64,000 nucleotides of DNA from VRUE01 sp036271315 (GCA_036271315.1 DATBAV010000043.1:17170-81169); one strand, 5' to 3'. Counted from the stretch's first letter, positions 41,401 through 48,432 are shown. Notes: generated by a model from the sequence alone, not told the origin. Made by a program: numbers and translations.

Positions 41401-41694
41401 GCCGGCCACGCCGTCGCCCTGCAGCTTGAGCTCGACGACGAGCTGCGCCGCGAGGGCCTCGCCCGCGAGATCGTCCACGCCGTCCAGAACGCCCGCAAAG
41501 CGGCCGGCCTCGACATCTCCGACCGCATCGAGCTGACGCTGGGAGGCGACGAGGAGCTGCTTGCCGCCGCTCAAGTCCACGAGCCCTACATAGCCGCCGA
41601 GGTTCTAGCCACCTCAGTCGCCTTCGACGCCGGTGATGGCCCCGCCGTCCGAGTCGACGGCCGCGACCTGCGGATCGACGTCACCAAGTCTTGA
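38419..41694 (+). CDS. ileS: Isoleucyl-tRNA synthetase carrying two palindromic insertions
   Basis: A 1091-aa class I synthetase charging tRNA(Ile). The HIGH-type motif is PPTANGRPGSHH (residues 49-60) and KMSKSKGN starts at 630; WDCHGLPVEIEVEK and the editing-domain stretch LLVWTTTPWTLPGN are present. The sequence resembles the eukaryotic-like/IleS2 type (YEHSYPHCWRCDTPLLY). Two in-frame insertions correspond to palindromic repeats: residues about 221-245 in the editing-domain strand before FLLVWTTTPW (repeat G) and about 710-727 before LDRWALSKL (repeat H). The ATG at 38419 (MPGFRPVDTKQSFPELEE) was chosen. No T-box sequence is visible in the 95-bp leader. Confidence 0.96.
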   Translation: MPGFRPVDTKQSFPELEERVLERWREREVFQRSLDQRESAPIWNFYEGPPTANGRPGSHHVLARVFKDIYPRYRSMCGYRVPRKAGWDCHGLPVEIEVEKQLGISSKQEIEKYGIDKFNARCRESVFEYVEEWNKLTERIGFWIDLDDPYVTLDDDYIESVWWSLKQLWDKDRLYEGHKVVPYCPRCGTALSSHEVALGYKDVEDPSVFIKIPLVPAVAAAAPGRGSEGGSISDSSALAGAEEAAEFLLVWTTTPWTLPGNVAVAVAPEVTYVKARCGEEVLILAEPLLERVLGEDVEVLERLPGSALVGRRYKGPLFELEEEPANAFRVVAGDFVTTEDGTGLVHIAPAFGEDDYAVAAANGIFDPTSAGTLFNPVNLEGRFDRRVSGFEGQFVKDPEVTKALIADLEARGLLFREQVYEHSYPHCWRCDTPLLYYAKSSWYVATSQARDKLLANNETIGWHPEHIKDGRFGKWLENNVDWALSRDRYWGTPLPIWHCTKGDCTELYCAGSVAELRERARGEVPEDLHRPYIDEVVLDCESCGGEMHRVKSVIDTWYDSGAMPFAQLHYPFENEEQFAERFPADFICEAIDQTRGWFYTLLAESTLLFDQSSYRNCVCLGLILDPEGQKMSKSKGNVVEPWAVISAHGADAFRWYYLTAQQPWSGYRFSVDTVGESVRQFLLTLWNTYSFWVLYANAEGLGPADFAVGALSLRFVGDGRDKSQTQHSDLDRWALSKLQSTIASVRENMDEFDCTAAGREIAEYVEELSNWYVRLSRRRFWEGDRAAFATLRYCLLEVAALLAPFTPFLAEEIHLNLAGGEAEALGESPDSVHLRDFPAADAALADPELEAAMEAVRLTVELGRAARAQAKAKVRQPLRRAVIVANDAERAAIEARADLVTSELNVKELDFVSEEADLVSYAVKPNYRSLGPRFGKRMPQVAAAIEALDPVHVAKVMADGGEVGISIDGDDHTIGPDEVTLALQPLEGYEVEAEAGHAVALQLELDDELRREGLAREIVHAVQNARKAAGLDISDRIELTLGGDEELLAAAQVHEPYIAAEVLATSVAFDAGDGPAVRVDGRDLRIDVTKS
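39079..39152. repeat. Palindromic repeat G (family E/G), in frame inside ileS
   Basis: A 74-nt copy of the repeat E design: GCCGCC...GGCGGC outer stem, an 11-bp perfect inner stem (39098-39108 with 39124-39134) and loop TCCATATCTGATTC. Conserved segments match repeat E at 18 of 19 and 17 of 18 positions, whereas the inner stem differs at paired positions with compensation. It encodes an Ala/Gly/Ser-rich stretch (AAPGRGSEGGSISDSSALAG) within the editing domain. Confidence 0.92.
40548..40597. repeat. Palindromic repeat H (family H/L), in frame inside ileS
   Basis: Arms of 19 nt (40548-40566 and 40579-40597) are complementary except for one G-U-type pair, around loop GGGGATGGCCGG. The arm GCTGAGTTTGAGGTTTGTC matches that of repeat L (48433-48453) at 16 of 19 positions, with the differing bases compensated on the opposite arm. 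It is translated as ALSLRFVGDGRDKSQTQHS, an extra segment just before the conserved LDRWALSKL of the anticodon-binding region. Confidence 0.88.
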
Positions 41695-41739
41695 CATTCT
41701 GCGCGCCACGCGTGCGGCCGAAATGTTTACGGTGCAATC

Positions 41740-41976
41740 ATGCACGTGATGAGGGAGAGCTGGACAGACGCCCGCCTGGACGATTTCCGCGCCGATGTCG
41801 ACCGTCGCTTCGACAAGGTCGAAGGCGATATCAGTGAGTTGCGCGGCGAGATGAGAGAGCTTCGGGCCGAGATGAAAAGCGGCTTCGAAGCGATCAACCG
41901 CACAATGCTCCACGGCGTCATCGCCCTCTCAGCCGCCTACATCGCCGGCTTCGCCGCCATCGTCACCCAGCTCTAA
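41740..41976 (+). CDS. Small coiled-coil protein with C-terminal membrane anchor
   Basis: A 78-aa protein. Residues about 10-50 are a heptad-like charged helix (RRFDKVEGDISELRGEMREL) and residues about 55-76 a hydrophobic tail (MLHGVIALSAAYIAGFAAIV). Small coiled-coil/tail-anchor proteins of this form occur widely and usually have no assigned role. The ATG at 41740 gives the full heptad region. It follows ileS by 45 nt and is followed by two palindromic repeats. Confidence 0.68.
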   Translation: MHVMRESWTDARLDDFRADVDRRFDKVEGDISELRGEMRELRAEMKSGFEAINRTMLHGVIALSAAYIAGFAAIVTQL

Positions 41977-42022
41977 TCACGCTTCTCCGGCCGAACTTCG
42001 ATCACCTCGGATTCAGATACAA

Positions 42023-42127
42023 GGGGACAGAAGGTGCCCCTCCCCTGGAGGCCGTCGCGCAGCTGAATCGTCTCGCCGCTTCGGAACGTGGTCGCCGAGC
42101 CTCCCGGAGAGGGGCACCTTCTGCCCC
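42023..42127. repeat. Palindromic repeat I (family I/J)
   Basis: Arms at 42023-42052 and 42099-42127 pair over about 29 positions with one bulged A and two mismatches, one of which could be G-U in RNA. The 46-nt interior begins CGTCGCGCAGC and ends CGTGGTCGCCGA; the reverse complement of repeat J's interior begins CGTTGCGCAGC and ends CGTGGTCGCCAA, so the two copies are the same element in opposite orientation. The middle of the interior and the outer arm sequences differ. Confidence 0.88.
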
Positions 42128-42220
42128 CGCGCACCCGAACTCCTGGCCAGACGCTCAAGGTGCAGAAGCACTTCCGCGAAAGCATCCGTGGGCCGGGCCG
42201 TTTCTGGCACACGTGTCGAA

Positions 42221-42321
42221 GCCGTCCAGGGAGCCCTCTCCGGAAGGCTTGGCGACCACGCTGGGACCCAAGCTGCGGACCTGCTGCGCAACGGCCTTCA
42301 GGGGAGGGCTCCCTGGACGGC
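42221..42321. repeat. Palindromic repeat J (family I/J), opposite orientation
   Basis: Arms of 28 nt at 42221-42248 and 42294-42321 pair with two mismatches near the inner end, the same kind and place as in repeat I. The inner arm GCCCTCYCCKGRAGGC-like segment is shared with repeat I. With repeat I it fills almost the whole 357-bp gap between the small coiled-coil gene and the tautomerase gene (41977-42333); the stretch 42128-42220 between them shows no gene that I can support. Confidence 0.88.
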
Positions 42322-42333
42322 TACCTCCGCGCG

Positions 42334-42513
42334 CTAGTCCGGGGTCGACTCGCCGATGATGAAGTCGGTCTTCTTGGAGTCCGAGAACTTGATCCAGCAG
42401 TGATCGGGCGCGACGCCGGCAACCTCGACCAGAGCCGCTTCGATCCGCTTGGCGATCTCCGCCTTCTGCTCGTCGCTACGTCCCTCGAACCAGTTGACCT
42501 CGACGAAGGGCAC
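42334..42513 (-). CDS. 4-oxalocrotonate tautomerase family protein
   Basis: A 59-aa protein starting at GTG 42513: MPFVEVNWFEGRSDEQKAEI, then AKRIEAALVEVAGVAPDHCW, ending GESTPD. The Pro directly after the initiator is the catalytic base of the tautomerase superfamily, and length, beta-alpha-beta pattern and the late Trp-Ile-Lys strand match 4-OT-like enzymes. The gene lies 12 nt downstream of trxA on the same strand and is short enough to be missed by length cut-offs. The natural substrate is unknown; many small homologues have none assigned. The stop is TAG at 42334-42336. Confidence 0.88.
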   Translation of the reverse strand: MPFVEVNWFEGRSDEQKAEIAKRIEAALVEVAGVAPDHCWIKFSDSKKTDFIIGESTPD

Positions 42514-42525
42514 GGGGTTCCGTCG

Positions 42526-42852
42526 CTAAGCGAGAGCCGGCTCGAGCTCGGCCTCGAGGCGACGCTTGGGCATCGCACCGATCACCTTCTTGGCGATCGC
42601 CCCGTCCTTGAAGAGGATCATGGTCGGGATCGAGAGGACTTCGTACTGAGTGGCGGTCTGCTGGTTCTCGTCGACGTTGATGCTGACGATGTTGAGATCG
42701 TCGCGCTCGGCATCGATCTCCTCGAGCACCGGATGGACCACGCGGCAGGGGCCGCACCAGGGAGCCCAGAAGTCGACGAGCACGGGGCCCTCGGCCTCGA
42801 GGACCTCTGACTTGAAGTTGGCGTCTGTCACGTCGCTGAGTTTGCCTGTCAC
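42526..42852 (-). CDS. trxA: Thioredoxin
   Basis: A 108-aa thioredoxin, a general dithiol reductant. The active site is DFWAPWCGPCRVVHPVL, the cis-Pro is in LSIPTMILFKDG, and the fold is complete. The GTG at 42852 is preceded by CAGGAGAG as Shine-Dalgarno. It is followed by the tautomerase gene. The leader holds an A/T-rich inverted repeat at 42890-42905. Confidence 0.95.
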   Translation of the reverse strand: MTGKLSDVTDANFKSEVLEAEGPVLVDFWAPWCGPCRVVHPVLEEIDAERDDLNIVSINVDENQQTATQYEVLSIPTMILFKDGAIAKKVIGAMPKRRLEAELEPALA

Positions 42853-42889
42853 TGGAATCGCTCTCCTGGGGATTGAGGTTCGGCACTCA

Positions 42890-42905
42890 ATACTTCATAA
42901 AGTAT
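42890..42905 (-). promoter_or_regulatory. Inverted repeat and -10-like element upstream of trxA
   Basis: ATACTTCATAAAGTAT (42890-42905) is a 6-bp-arm inverted repeat, A/T-rich in an otherwise GC-rich sequence. On the minus strand it includes TATACTTTATG, in which TATACT would serve as a -10 for trxA about 40-50 nt before the GTG. An operator overlapping the promoter is possible; no regulator is identified. Confidence 0.4.
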
Positions 42906-42939
42906 AGCGAGGTATGCAAGCCTTCCTGGCCGCTTCTCC

Positions 42940-43665
42940 TCACCGTCCATAGCGTAGAAGAGGCACCCGCCAGATCGCCTCGAGGACGATCGAGCGGCTC
43001 ATCTTGGACGAGCCCGTCTGCCGGTCGCGAAAGACGATCGGCACCTCGACCACGTCGAAGCCGAGCTGGATCGCGCGGTAGGTCACCTCGACCTGGAAGG
43101 CATAGCCGCGGGAGCGGATCGCGCCGAGGTCGACCGCCTCCAGCACCTCGCGGCGAAAGCACTTGAAGCCGCCGGTCAGATCCCGCACCTGGAGCCCGAG
43201 GGCGAGCCGCGCGTAGGTGCTGCCCCCCTTGCTGATCGCCCGCCGTAGCGCACCCCAGTCGCTCACCCCGCCGCCGGGCACGTAGCGCGAGCCGATCGCG
43301 ATGTCGGCGCGCTCGGCCGCCTCGAGCAGGCGCGGCAGGTAGGCGGGCTCGTGCGAGAAATCGGCGTCCATCTCGATCACCAGGCCCGCCCCGCCGGCGA
43401 GGGCATGGCGGAAGCCGGCGATGTAGGCGGGGCCGAGGCCTTCCTTGGCCTCGCGGTGGAGGAAGTGGATCGACTGCTCGCGCTCGGCGAGCTCGGCGGC
43501 GATCCGCCCGGTGCCGTCAGCGGAGTTGTCGTCGACGATCAGGACCTGCGCGTCGGCGGGAAGCTTGTCGCGCGCATCGGCGACCAGCCGCTCGATGTTC
43601 GACGCCTCTTCATAGGTGGGGAGGACGAGCCAGGCCGGCCCTCGCTCGGGTTTGCTCGCGGGCAT
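42940..43665 (-). CDS. ppm1: Polyprenol monophosphomannose synthase (GT2)
   Basis: A 241-aa family 2 glycosyltransferase of the dolichol-phosphate-mannose synthase type, transferring mannose from GDP-mannose to polyprenyl phosphate. Characteristic are LPTYEEASNIERLV, VDDNSADGTG, the metal-binding EMDADFSHEP, IGSRYVPGGGVSDWG and the acceptor-side KGGSTYARLALGLQVRDLTG. The absence of membrane segments fits the bacterial Ppm catalytic domain. Polyprenyl-phosphomannose feeds lipomannan and protein mannosylation. The ATG at 43665 is divergent from polX. Confidence 0.9.
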   Translation of the reverse strand: MPASKPERGPAWLVLPTYEEASNIERLVADARDKLPADAQVLIVDDNSADGTGRIAAELAEREQSIHFLHREAKEGLGPAYIAGFRHALAGGAGLVIEMDADFSHEPAYLPRLLEAAERADIAIGSRYVPGGGVSDWGALRRAISKGGSTYARLALGLQVRDLTGGFKCFRREVLEAVDLGAIRSRGYAFQVEVTYRAIQLGFDVVEVPIVFRDRQTGSSKMSRSIVLEAIWRVPLLRYGR

Positions 43666-43735
43666 CTGCGGGGGCGATGCTATTGACGGAGCTGAGTGCG
43701 AGCTAAAGAGACCCTCGCCTCGCTAGCTTGCAGCT

Positions 43736-45460
43736 GTGACCAACGCCGAGATAGCCGCCGCCCTCGAGGAGCTCGGGGTTCTCTACGAGCTCGACGGTGC
43801 GGTCAAATATCGCGTCCTCGCCTACGGCACGGCGGCCAAGGCGATTCGCGAAAGCCCGGTCTCGGTCGCCGAGCTGGCCGCGGCGGGCCGGGCGACGGAG
43901 ATCCCCGGTGTCGGCAAGACCCTGGCGGAAAAGATCGAGGCGCTGCTGGAGACCGGTGAGATACCGGCAGCGGTCAAACTGAAGGCGAAGTTCCCGCCGA
44001 CGCTGATCGAGGTGACCCGCGTGCCGGGTGTCGGCGCGAAGACCGCGCGGCGGCTCTTCGACGAGCTCGGCGTCGCCAATCTGGAGGACCTGCGGGCGGC
44101 GGCGGAGGGCGAACGGATTCGCGAGATGAAGGGCCTCGGGCCGAAGGCCGAGGAGAACGTCCTGGCTGGGCTGGAGCGGCTCGGCGAGCCGGGGGAGGGG
44201 AGTGGCCGCGTGCTGCTCTCGATGGCCCGCCCGATCGCCGAGGAGCTGGCGCGGACGCTGCGCGAACACCCGGCCGCCGACCGGGTCGAGGTTGCGGGCT
44301 CGGTGCGGCGCTGGGCCGAGACCTGCAAGGACATCGACCTGATCGCCACCGCCGAGGAGCCGCAGGCGCTGGCCGAGCACCTGATCGCCAGCCCGCTGAT
44401 CGCGGCGGCCGGCAAACCGGGTCCCAACGGCGTGCGGGCGCAGACCCAAAACGGAATCTCGGTCGACCTGCGGATCGTCGCGCCGCAGGCCTTCGGCAAC
44501 CTGCTCCAGCACTTCACCGGCTCCCAGGCGCACAACGTGCAGCTGCGCGAGGACGCCGTCGCCCGCGGCCTCTCGGTCTCCGAGCACGGGATCACCGAGG
44601 TCGAGAGCGGCGATGTCGAGCTCTGCGCCGGCGAGGAGGCGGTCTACGAGCGCCTCGGTTACGCCTACATCGAGCCGGAGCTACGCGAGGGCCGCGGCGA
44701 GCTGAAGGCGGCGCGCGAGGGCAAGCTGCCGGAGCTGGTCTCGCTCGATGACGTCAACGGCGATCTGCACTCGCACACCACCCTCTCCGACGGCCGCAAC
44801 ACGCTGGAGGAGATGGCCGAGGCCGGCCGTGAGCGTGGCTACGCCTACATGGCGATCACCGACCACTCCGCCAGCCACGGCTTTGGCGATCACGTCACCG
44901 AGGAGCGGCTCTGGGAGCGGATCGACGAGATCGCCGATTGGAACAAGGGCAAACGTGGCTTCCGCCTGCTCGCCGGCTCGGAGGTCAACATCGGTCTTGA
45001 CGGCTCGCTCGACTACTCCGAGGACGTGTTGGCGGCGCTCGACTGGGTCGTCGCCAGCGTCCATACCTCCTTCGCGATCTCCGACAAGGAGATGACGGCA
45101 CGGGTCCTGGCGGCGATCGAGAACCCCTACGTTGATTGCATCGGCCACCTCACCGGGCGCCTGATCGGCCGCCGCGAGCCCTACGGGATCGACGTCGAGG
45201 CCGTGGCCGAGGCGGCGGCCCGCAACGGCACGATGATCGAGATCAACGGCAACCCCAACCGCCGCGATCTCTCCGAGCAGCACGCTCGCCTGGCCAGCGA
45301 AGCGGGCGTGACGATCGCGCTCAACACCGATGCGCACGGAGTGGACACGCTGAGCAACATGTCCTACGCGGTGGCCACCGCGCGGCGCGCTTGGCTGACC
45401 AAAGACGACATTGCCAATACGCGGAGCTGGGCGGACTTCAAAAAGCTGCGGAAGCGGTAG
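43736..45460 (+). CDS. polX: Family X DNA polymerase with PHP domain (PolX)
   Basis: A 574-aa repair polymerase. The N-terminal helix-hairpin-helix region has EIPGVGKTLAEKIEALL and VPGVGAKTARRLFDELG; the palm motif is VAGSVRRWAETCKDIDLIA with catalytic Asp residues. The C-terminal PHP phosphoesterase domain shows DLHSHTTLSDGRNTLEEM, AITDHSASHGF and EINGNPNRRDL. Bacterial PolX fills short gaps and its PHP part gives 3'-5' exonuclease activity. The start is GTG at 43736. Palindrome K begins at the base after the stop codon. Confidence 0.94.
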   Translation: MTNAEIAAALEELGVLYELDGAVKYRVLAYGTAAKAIRESPVSVAELAAAGRATEIPGVGKTLAEKIEALLETGEIPAAVKLKAKFPPTLIEVTRVPGVGAKTARRLFDELGVANLEDLRAAAEGERIREMKGLGPKAEENVLAGLERLGEPGEGSGRVLLSMARPIAEELARTLREHPAADRVEVAGSVRRWAETCKDIDLIATAEEPQALAEHLIASPLIAAAGKPGPNGVRAQTQNGISVDLRIVAPQAFGNLLQHFTGSQAHNVQLREDAVARGLSVSEHGITEVESGDVELCAGEEAVYERLGYAYIEPELREGRGELKAAREGKLPELVSLDDVNGDLHSHTTLSDGRNTLEEMAEAGRERGYAYMAITDHSASHGFGDHVTEERLWERIDEIADWNKGKRGFRLLAGSEVNIGLDGSLDYSEDVLAALDWVVASVHTSFAISDKEMTARVLAAIENPYVDCIGHLTGRLIGRREPYGIDVEAVAEAAARNGTMIEINGNPNRRDLSEQHARLASEAGVTIALNTDAHGVDTLSNMSYAVATARRAWLTKDDIANTRSWADFKKLRKR

Positions 45461-45588
45461 GGCGGCGGGGTCCGTCTCGCGGGAACCCGGGCACCGCCTG
45501 GGGCGGTGCAATTGAGTGCCGCTTCGCGGCTGAGAATTACTCTGCGGAGCCGCTTCGCGAAGGTTCCCGCGAGACGGACCCCGCCGCC
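45461..45588. repeat. Palindromic element K between polX and the SIMPL gene
   Basis: A perfect 27-bp inverted repeat (45461-45487 and 45562-45588) encloses 74 nt with its own hairpins: GCACCGCC-TGG-GGCGGTGC and GCCGC-TTC-GCGGC. The left arm begins directly after the polX TAG. No second copy was recognised in the window. It sits between convergent genes and could terminate both transcripts, but is far larger than a normal terminator. Confidence 0.85.
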
Positions 45589-45603
45589 ATCCTGCCGTCG
45601 GAT

Positions 45604-46284
45604 CTATTCCAAAGCGAAAACTACGCGGACGCTCGCGGTGACTGTGGAGGCACCCGGCTTGGCGGGCGGGGCCGGCGCTGTGTCGGCAGCTCCCTTGGGG
45701 CTGGCGCGGCCTTCGATCGGGACCGCTTCAGTGGTTTCTTCGATCGTGATCGCCGGGCCGAGGATGGCGCCGGCACGGGTGGCCAAGGTCGCAGCCTTGC
45801 CTTTCGCCTGGTCGAAGGCGGCGAGGAGGGTGTTGTTGTAGGCGGCTTCGGGGTTGCTGGCGAAGAAGTCGGGGCCGCGGGTGCCGGTGGCGCCGGCCGC
45901 GACGGCGGCGTTGACGAGTTCGCCCGAGCGCTGGGGTTCGTGGAGGACGACGCCGACGCCCTCGGAGGCGCGGAAGAGGGTGTGTTTGTCCCGACTGATC
46001 TTGCGGACCGAGATCTGGCCGGTGGTGACGTCGCCGGCGGCGATTCCTGGGGTCGCCTGCACGACGGCGATCACCGCGCGCAGCTTGGCCGCGACGTCGT
46101 GCAGCGCCGCTCCCCGGCTCTTGCGCTCCTTGCTGACCGAGAAGCCGAGTTTGGCGGCGTCGTTGGGGACTTTCTGCGTCGCGGAGCCCTTGACGGTGAC
46201 GGTCCTTTCGGCGGCGACGGCGCTTGCCGGAAGGAGCATGGCGAGCGCCAAGAGGGCCAATACGATCGGCAAGCGTCGAGTCAT
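45604..46284 (-). CDS. Secreted SIMPL (DUF541) domain protein
   Basis: A 226-aa exported protein. The signal peptide is RRLPIVLALLALAMLLPASA; the mature part begins AERTVTVKGSATQKVPNDAA, the usual start of SIMPL domains, and contains VQATPGIAAGDVTTGQISVR and NPEAAYNNTLLAAFDQAKGK. Family members such as Brucella BP26 form ring-shaped oligomers; the general role is unclear. The C-terminal part has a Pro/Ala-rich segment before the final strand. The ATG at 46284 was chosen at the signal peptide. Confidence 0.87.
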   Translation of the reverse strand: MTRRLPIVLALLALAMLLPASAVAAERTVTVKGSATQKVPNDAAKLGFSVSKERKSRGAALHDVAAKLRAVIAVVQATPGIAAGDVTTGQISVRKISRDKHTLFRASEGVGVVLHEPQRSGELVNAAVAAGATGTRGPDFFASNPEAAYNNTLLAAFDQAKGKAATLATRAGAILGPAITIEETTEAVPIEGRASPKGAADTAPAPPAKPGASTVTASVRVVFALE

Positions 46285-46319
46285 CTGTGATGACGCTACC
46301 CGGCGGCCGCGACGCTCAC

Positions 46320-46835
46320 TCAAGCATGGGCGCGGCGGCTGCTGCGCAGGCCCGGCGTGCGGACGAGCTGGATCGGGCGCAGGGCCGAGTTGGGGACGAC
46401 GTAGAACTTGACCCCGTCGCGCTGCTCGATCGCCAGCACCGCAGGCTCGCGCGAGTGCCAGGCGAGCGAGATGAGCAGGGCGTAGCCGGCGCCGATCGCG
46501 GCGACGCCGGGGAAGAAGACGCCGAGGACGCCGGCGCCGATCGCGGTTACCGCGACGGGCCAGAGGCGGGCGGCGGTTATCCGAGCCGGCGACTCGGGCG
46601 GCAGCGAGGTTGCCGTGCGCGCCTGGGCGAGGGTGCCGCGCAGGCTCTCGGCCGCCCGGCTCGGCCGCCCGAGGTAGAAGCCGACGACGAGCGCGATCAG
46701 CCACCAGGCCGCCGCCACCGTGAGGGTCCTCGTGTCGCCGTCGCGGTTCACCGCCACCGCCGTGATCGCGGCCAGGGCGGTCGCCTCGGCGCCGGTGAGC
46801 AGGACGGTGACGCGGAGCAGGTCGGTGTAAGGCAT
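46320..46835 (-). CDS. Membrane protein of unknown function
   Basis: A 171-aa protein with about four hydrophobic segments, including LLRVTVLLTGAEATALAAI, LTVAAAWWLIALVVGFYLG and VAVTAIGAGVLGVFFPGVAA with an adjoining YALLISLAW. A short C-terminal cytoplasmic part (REPAVLAIEQRDGVKFYVVP) resembles a small beta domain. No family is recognised. It lies two nucleotides after the otsB stop and may be co-transcribed with it. Confidence 0.7.
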   Translation of the reverse strand: MPYTDLLRVTVLLTGAEATALAAITAVAVNRDGDTRTLTVAAAWWLIALVVGFYLGRPSRAAESLRGTLAQARTATSLPPESPARITAARLWPVAVTAIGAGVLGVFFPGVAAIGAGYALLISLAWHSREPAVLAIEQRDGVKFYVVPNSALRPIQLVRTPGLRSSRRAHA

Positions 46836-46837
46836 CG

Positions 46838-47659
46838 CTAGGAGGTCAGCTCCTCGAGCAGGCTCACCCAGCCGTCCGGCCCGTCGACGGCGAGGTCGCA
46901 CTCTTCGGTCAACTCCGGCGGTGCCTCGGGTGAGACGACGCCGACGCAGAGCACCATCTCGAGCTGACCTTCCTCGCGTAGCTCGCGCAGGCGACGGAAG
47001 GCGTCGAGGTCGGTGCGATCGTCGCCGGCGAAGACCGCGGCGACGATGTCCTCGCCAGCCAGTAGCGCGGCCACGGCGGTGTCCTTGCCACCGCCCCCGA
47101 GCGGGCGCAGCTCAAGCACCTTGCGGCCCCAGCGCGGTTCCAGTTCGGCCCGCCCGGCCTCGGCGGCGATCTCATGGGCGCGCGCCTCGGCGGTCCGCTC
47201 GTCCGCGGCGCCCCGCCAGTGCAGCGACTGGATCGGGCCCTTGTCCTCCAGCCGGAATCCCGCCGCCTCCAGCTCCTCGCGGTCGAATCCGGCGATGAAG
47301 TCCGCCGCCACTCGCTCGGCACCGACCAACGCCGGGTCGAGCTGCGGCTGGTCCTCGCCCGGCATCAGCAGCTCGAGCCCGTGGTTGCCGGCGTAGGCGA
47401 TCTCCTCGACGCCGACCAGGCGCCGCGCCTCGAGCGCCTGTCGCCCGGAGATGCAACCGACCAGGCCGTAGCGCCGGTTCAGCGCTCGCAGCAACTCGCT
47501 CGTGCGGGCCGGCACCGCGGCCAGCTCAGGGCGCTCGACGATCGGCGCCAGGGTGCCATCGACATCGGTGAGGACCGCCGCGCGGGCCGGGTCGGCGCGC
47601 AGGCGGGCCAGCGACGAGTGCCCAGCGCCGCCATCCCCTGTCTCGTCTGCGGGAGGCAC
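46838..47659 (-). CDS. otsB: Trehalose-6-phosphate phosphatase
   Basis: A 273-aa HAD-family phosphatase releasing trehalose from trehalose-6-phosphate. The nucleophile motif is VLTDVDGTLAPIVERPELA, followed by GCISGRQALEARRLVG, YAGNHGLELL, VLELRPLGGGGKDTAVA and AVFAGDDRTDLDAFRRL. These match OtsB cap and core motifs. The GTG start is at 47659. No otsA is in the window. It is divergent from the TauE pair with only 20 nt between starts. Confidence 0.9.
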   Translation of the reverse strand: MPPADETGDGGAGHSSLARLRADPARAAVLTDVDGTLAPIVERPELAAVPARTSELLRALNRRYGLVGCISGRQALEARRLVGVEEIAYAGNHGLELLMPGEDQPQLDPALVGAERVAADFIAGFDREELEAAGFRLEDKGPIQSLHWRGAADERTAEARAHEIAAEAGRAELEPRWGRKVLELRPLGGGGKDTAVAALLAGEDIVAAVFAGDDRTDLDAFRRLRELREEGQLEMVLCVGVVSPEAPPELTEECDLAVDGPDGWVSLLEELTS

Positions 47660-47679
47660 GGCCTTAGTATCGCGGCACG

Positions 47680-48063
47680 ATGCCCTCGGACCAGACCCTG
47701 CCCGGTCATGCGACCCTCAAGCTCGCCGCGATCGGCACCCTGGCCGGCATCTTCAGCGGCCTCTTCGGCGTCGGCGGCGGCACCGTGATCGTGCCCTTGC
47801 TGATCTTCTGGTTCGGCTACGGCGAGCGGCTCGCCACCGGCACCAGCCTGGCGGCGATCGTCCTGATCGGCCTGCTGGGCACGGTCGCGCAAGGCGGGAT
47901 TTACGGCAACGTGCACGTCGTCACCGGCCTCCTGCTGGCGATACCCGCCGTCGTTGGGGTGGTGATGGGAACCGCGATCCAGCAGCGCATCCCCCAGCGC
48001 GCCGTCTCCCTGCTTTTCGCCGTCCTCCTCGTCGCCGTGGCGATCGAGCTGATCGTGAAATGA
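47680..48063 (+). CDS. TauE/SafE-type permease, N-terminal half-size protein
   Basis: A 127-aa membrane protein with about four transmembrane segments and the TauE/SafE motif GTLAGIFSGLFGVGGGTVIV (about residues 19-38). Full-length TauE/SafE proteins have two such repeats in about 250 aa; here each repeat is a separate gene. The pair is probably a heterodimeric exporter or importer of sulfur-containing or organic anions. The TGA overlaps the next ATG (ATGA). Confidence 0.84.
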   Translation: MPSDQTLPGHATLKLAAIGTLAGIFSGLFGVGGGTVIVPLLIFWFGYGERLATGTSLAAIVLIGLLGTVAQGGIYGNVHVVTGLLLAIPAVVGVVMGTAIQQRIPQRAVSLLFAVLLVAVAIELIVK

Positions 48064-48431
48064 ACGAGCTCGCCGCCATCCTGATCGCGATCGCCGGTGG
48101 GCTCGCCGGTGGGCTGGTCGGCGTCGGCGGCGGCATCCTTTTCGTGCCGGCGCTGACGATCTTCCTCGGGCTCAGCCAGGTCGAGGGCGAGTCGACCTCG
48201 CTCTTGATGATCGTCATCGTCGCCCTCATCGGCGCCTACCGACAGAACGGCTACGGCAACGTCAGGCTGCGCGAGGCCCTCGTGATCGGCATCCTCTCGC
48301 CGCTGGGGGTCCTGATCGGTGTCGCGGTCTCCAACGCGGTCCCGACCCGGGCCCTGGAACTCGCCTTCGCCGCCCTCGCCCTCTTCATGGCTTACACCCT
48401 CGTCCGCCGCGCCCTCTCGGCACCCGTCTGA
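48060..48431 (+). CDS. TauE/SafE-type permease, C-terminal half-size protein
   Basis: A 123-aa membrane protein with four transmembrane segments and the same repeat motif, IAGGLAGGLVGVGGGILFVP. It corresponds to the second half of a normal TauE/SafE transporter. The ATG at 48060 overlaps the stop of the first half by the ATGA arrangement, ensuring similar amounts of both subunits. Palindrome L begins one base after the stop codon. Confidence 0.84.
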   Translation: MNELAAILIAIAGGLAGGLVGVGGGILFVPALTIFLGLSQVEGESTSLLMIVIVALIGAYRQNGYGNVRLREALVIGILSPLGVLIGVAVSNAVPTRALELAFAALALFMAYTLVRRALSAPV

Positions 48432-48432
48432 A

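Noticed and set aside
42023..42321. CRISPR-like repeat pair
   Set aside because: Copies are inverted, unequal in the middle and without regular spacers or cas genes.
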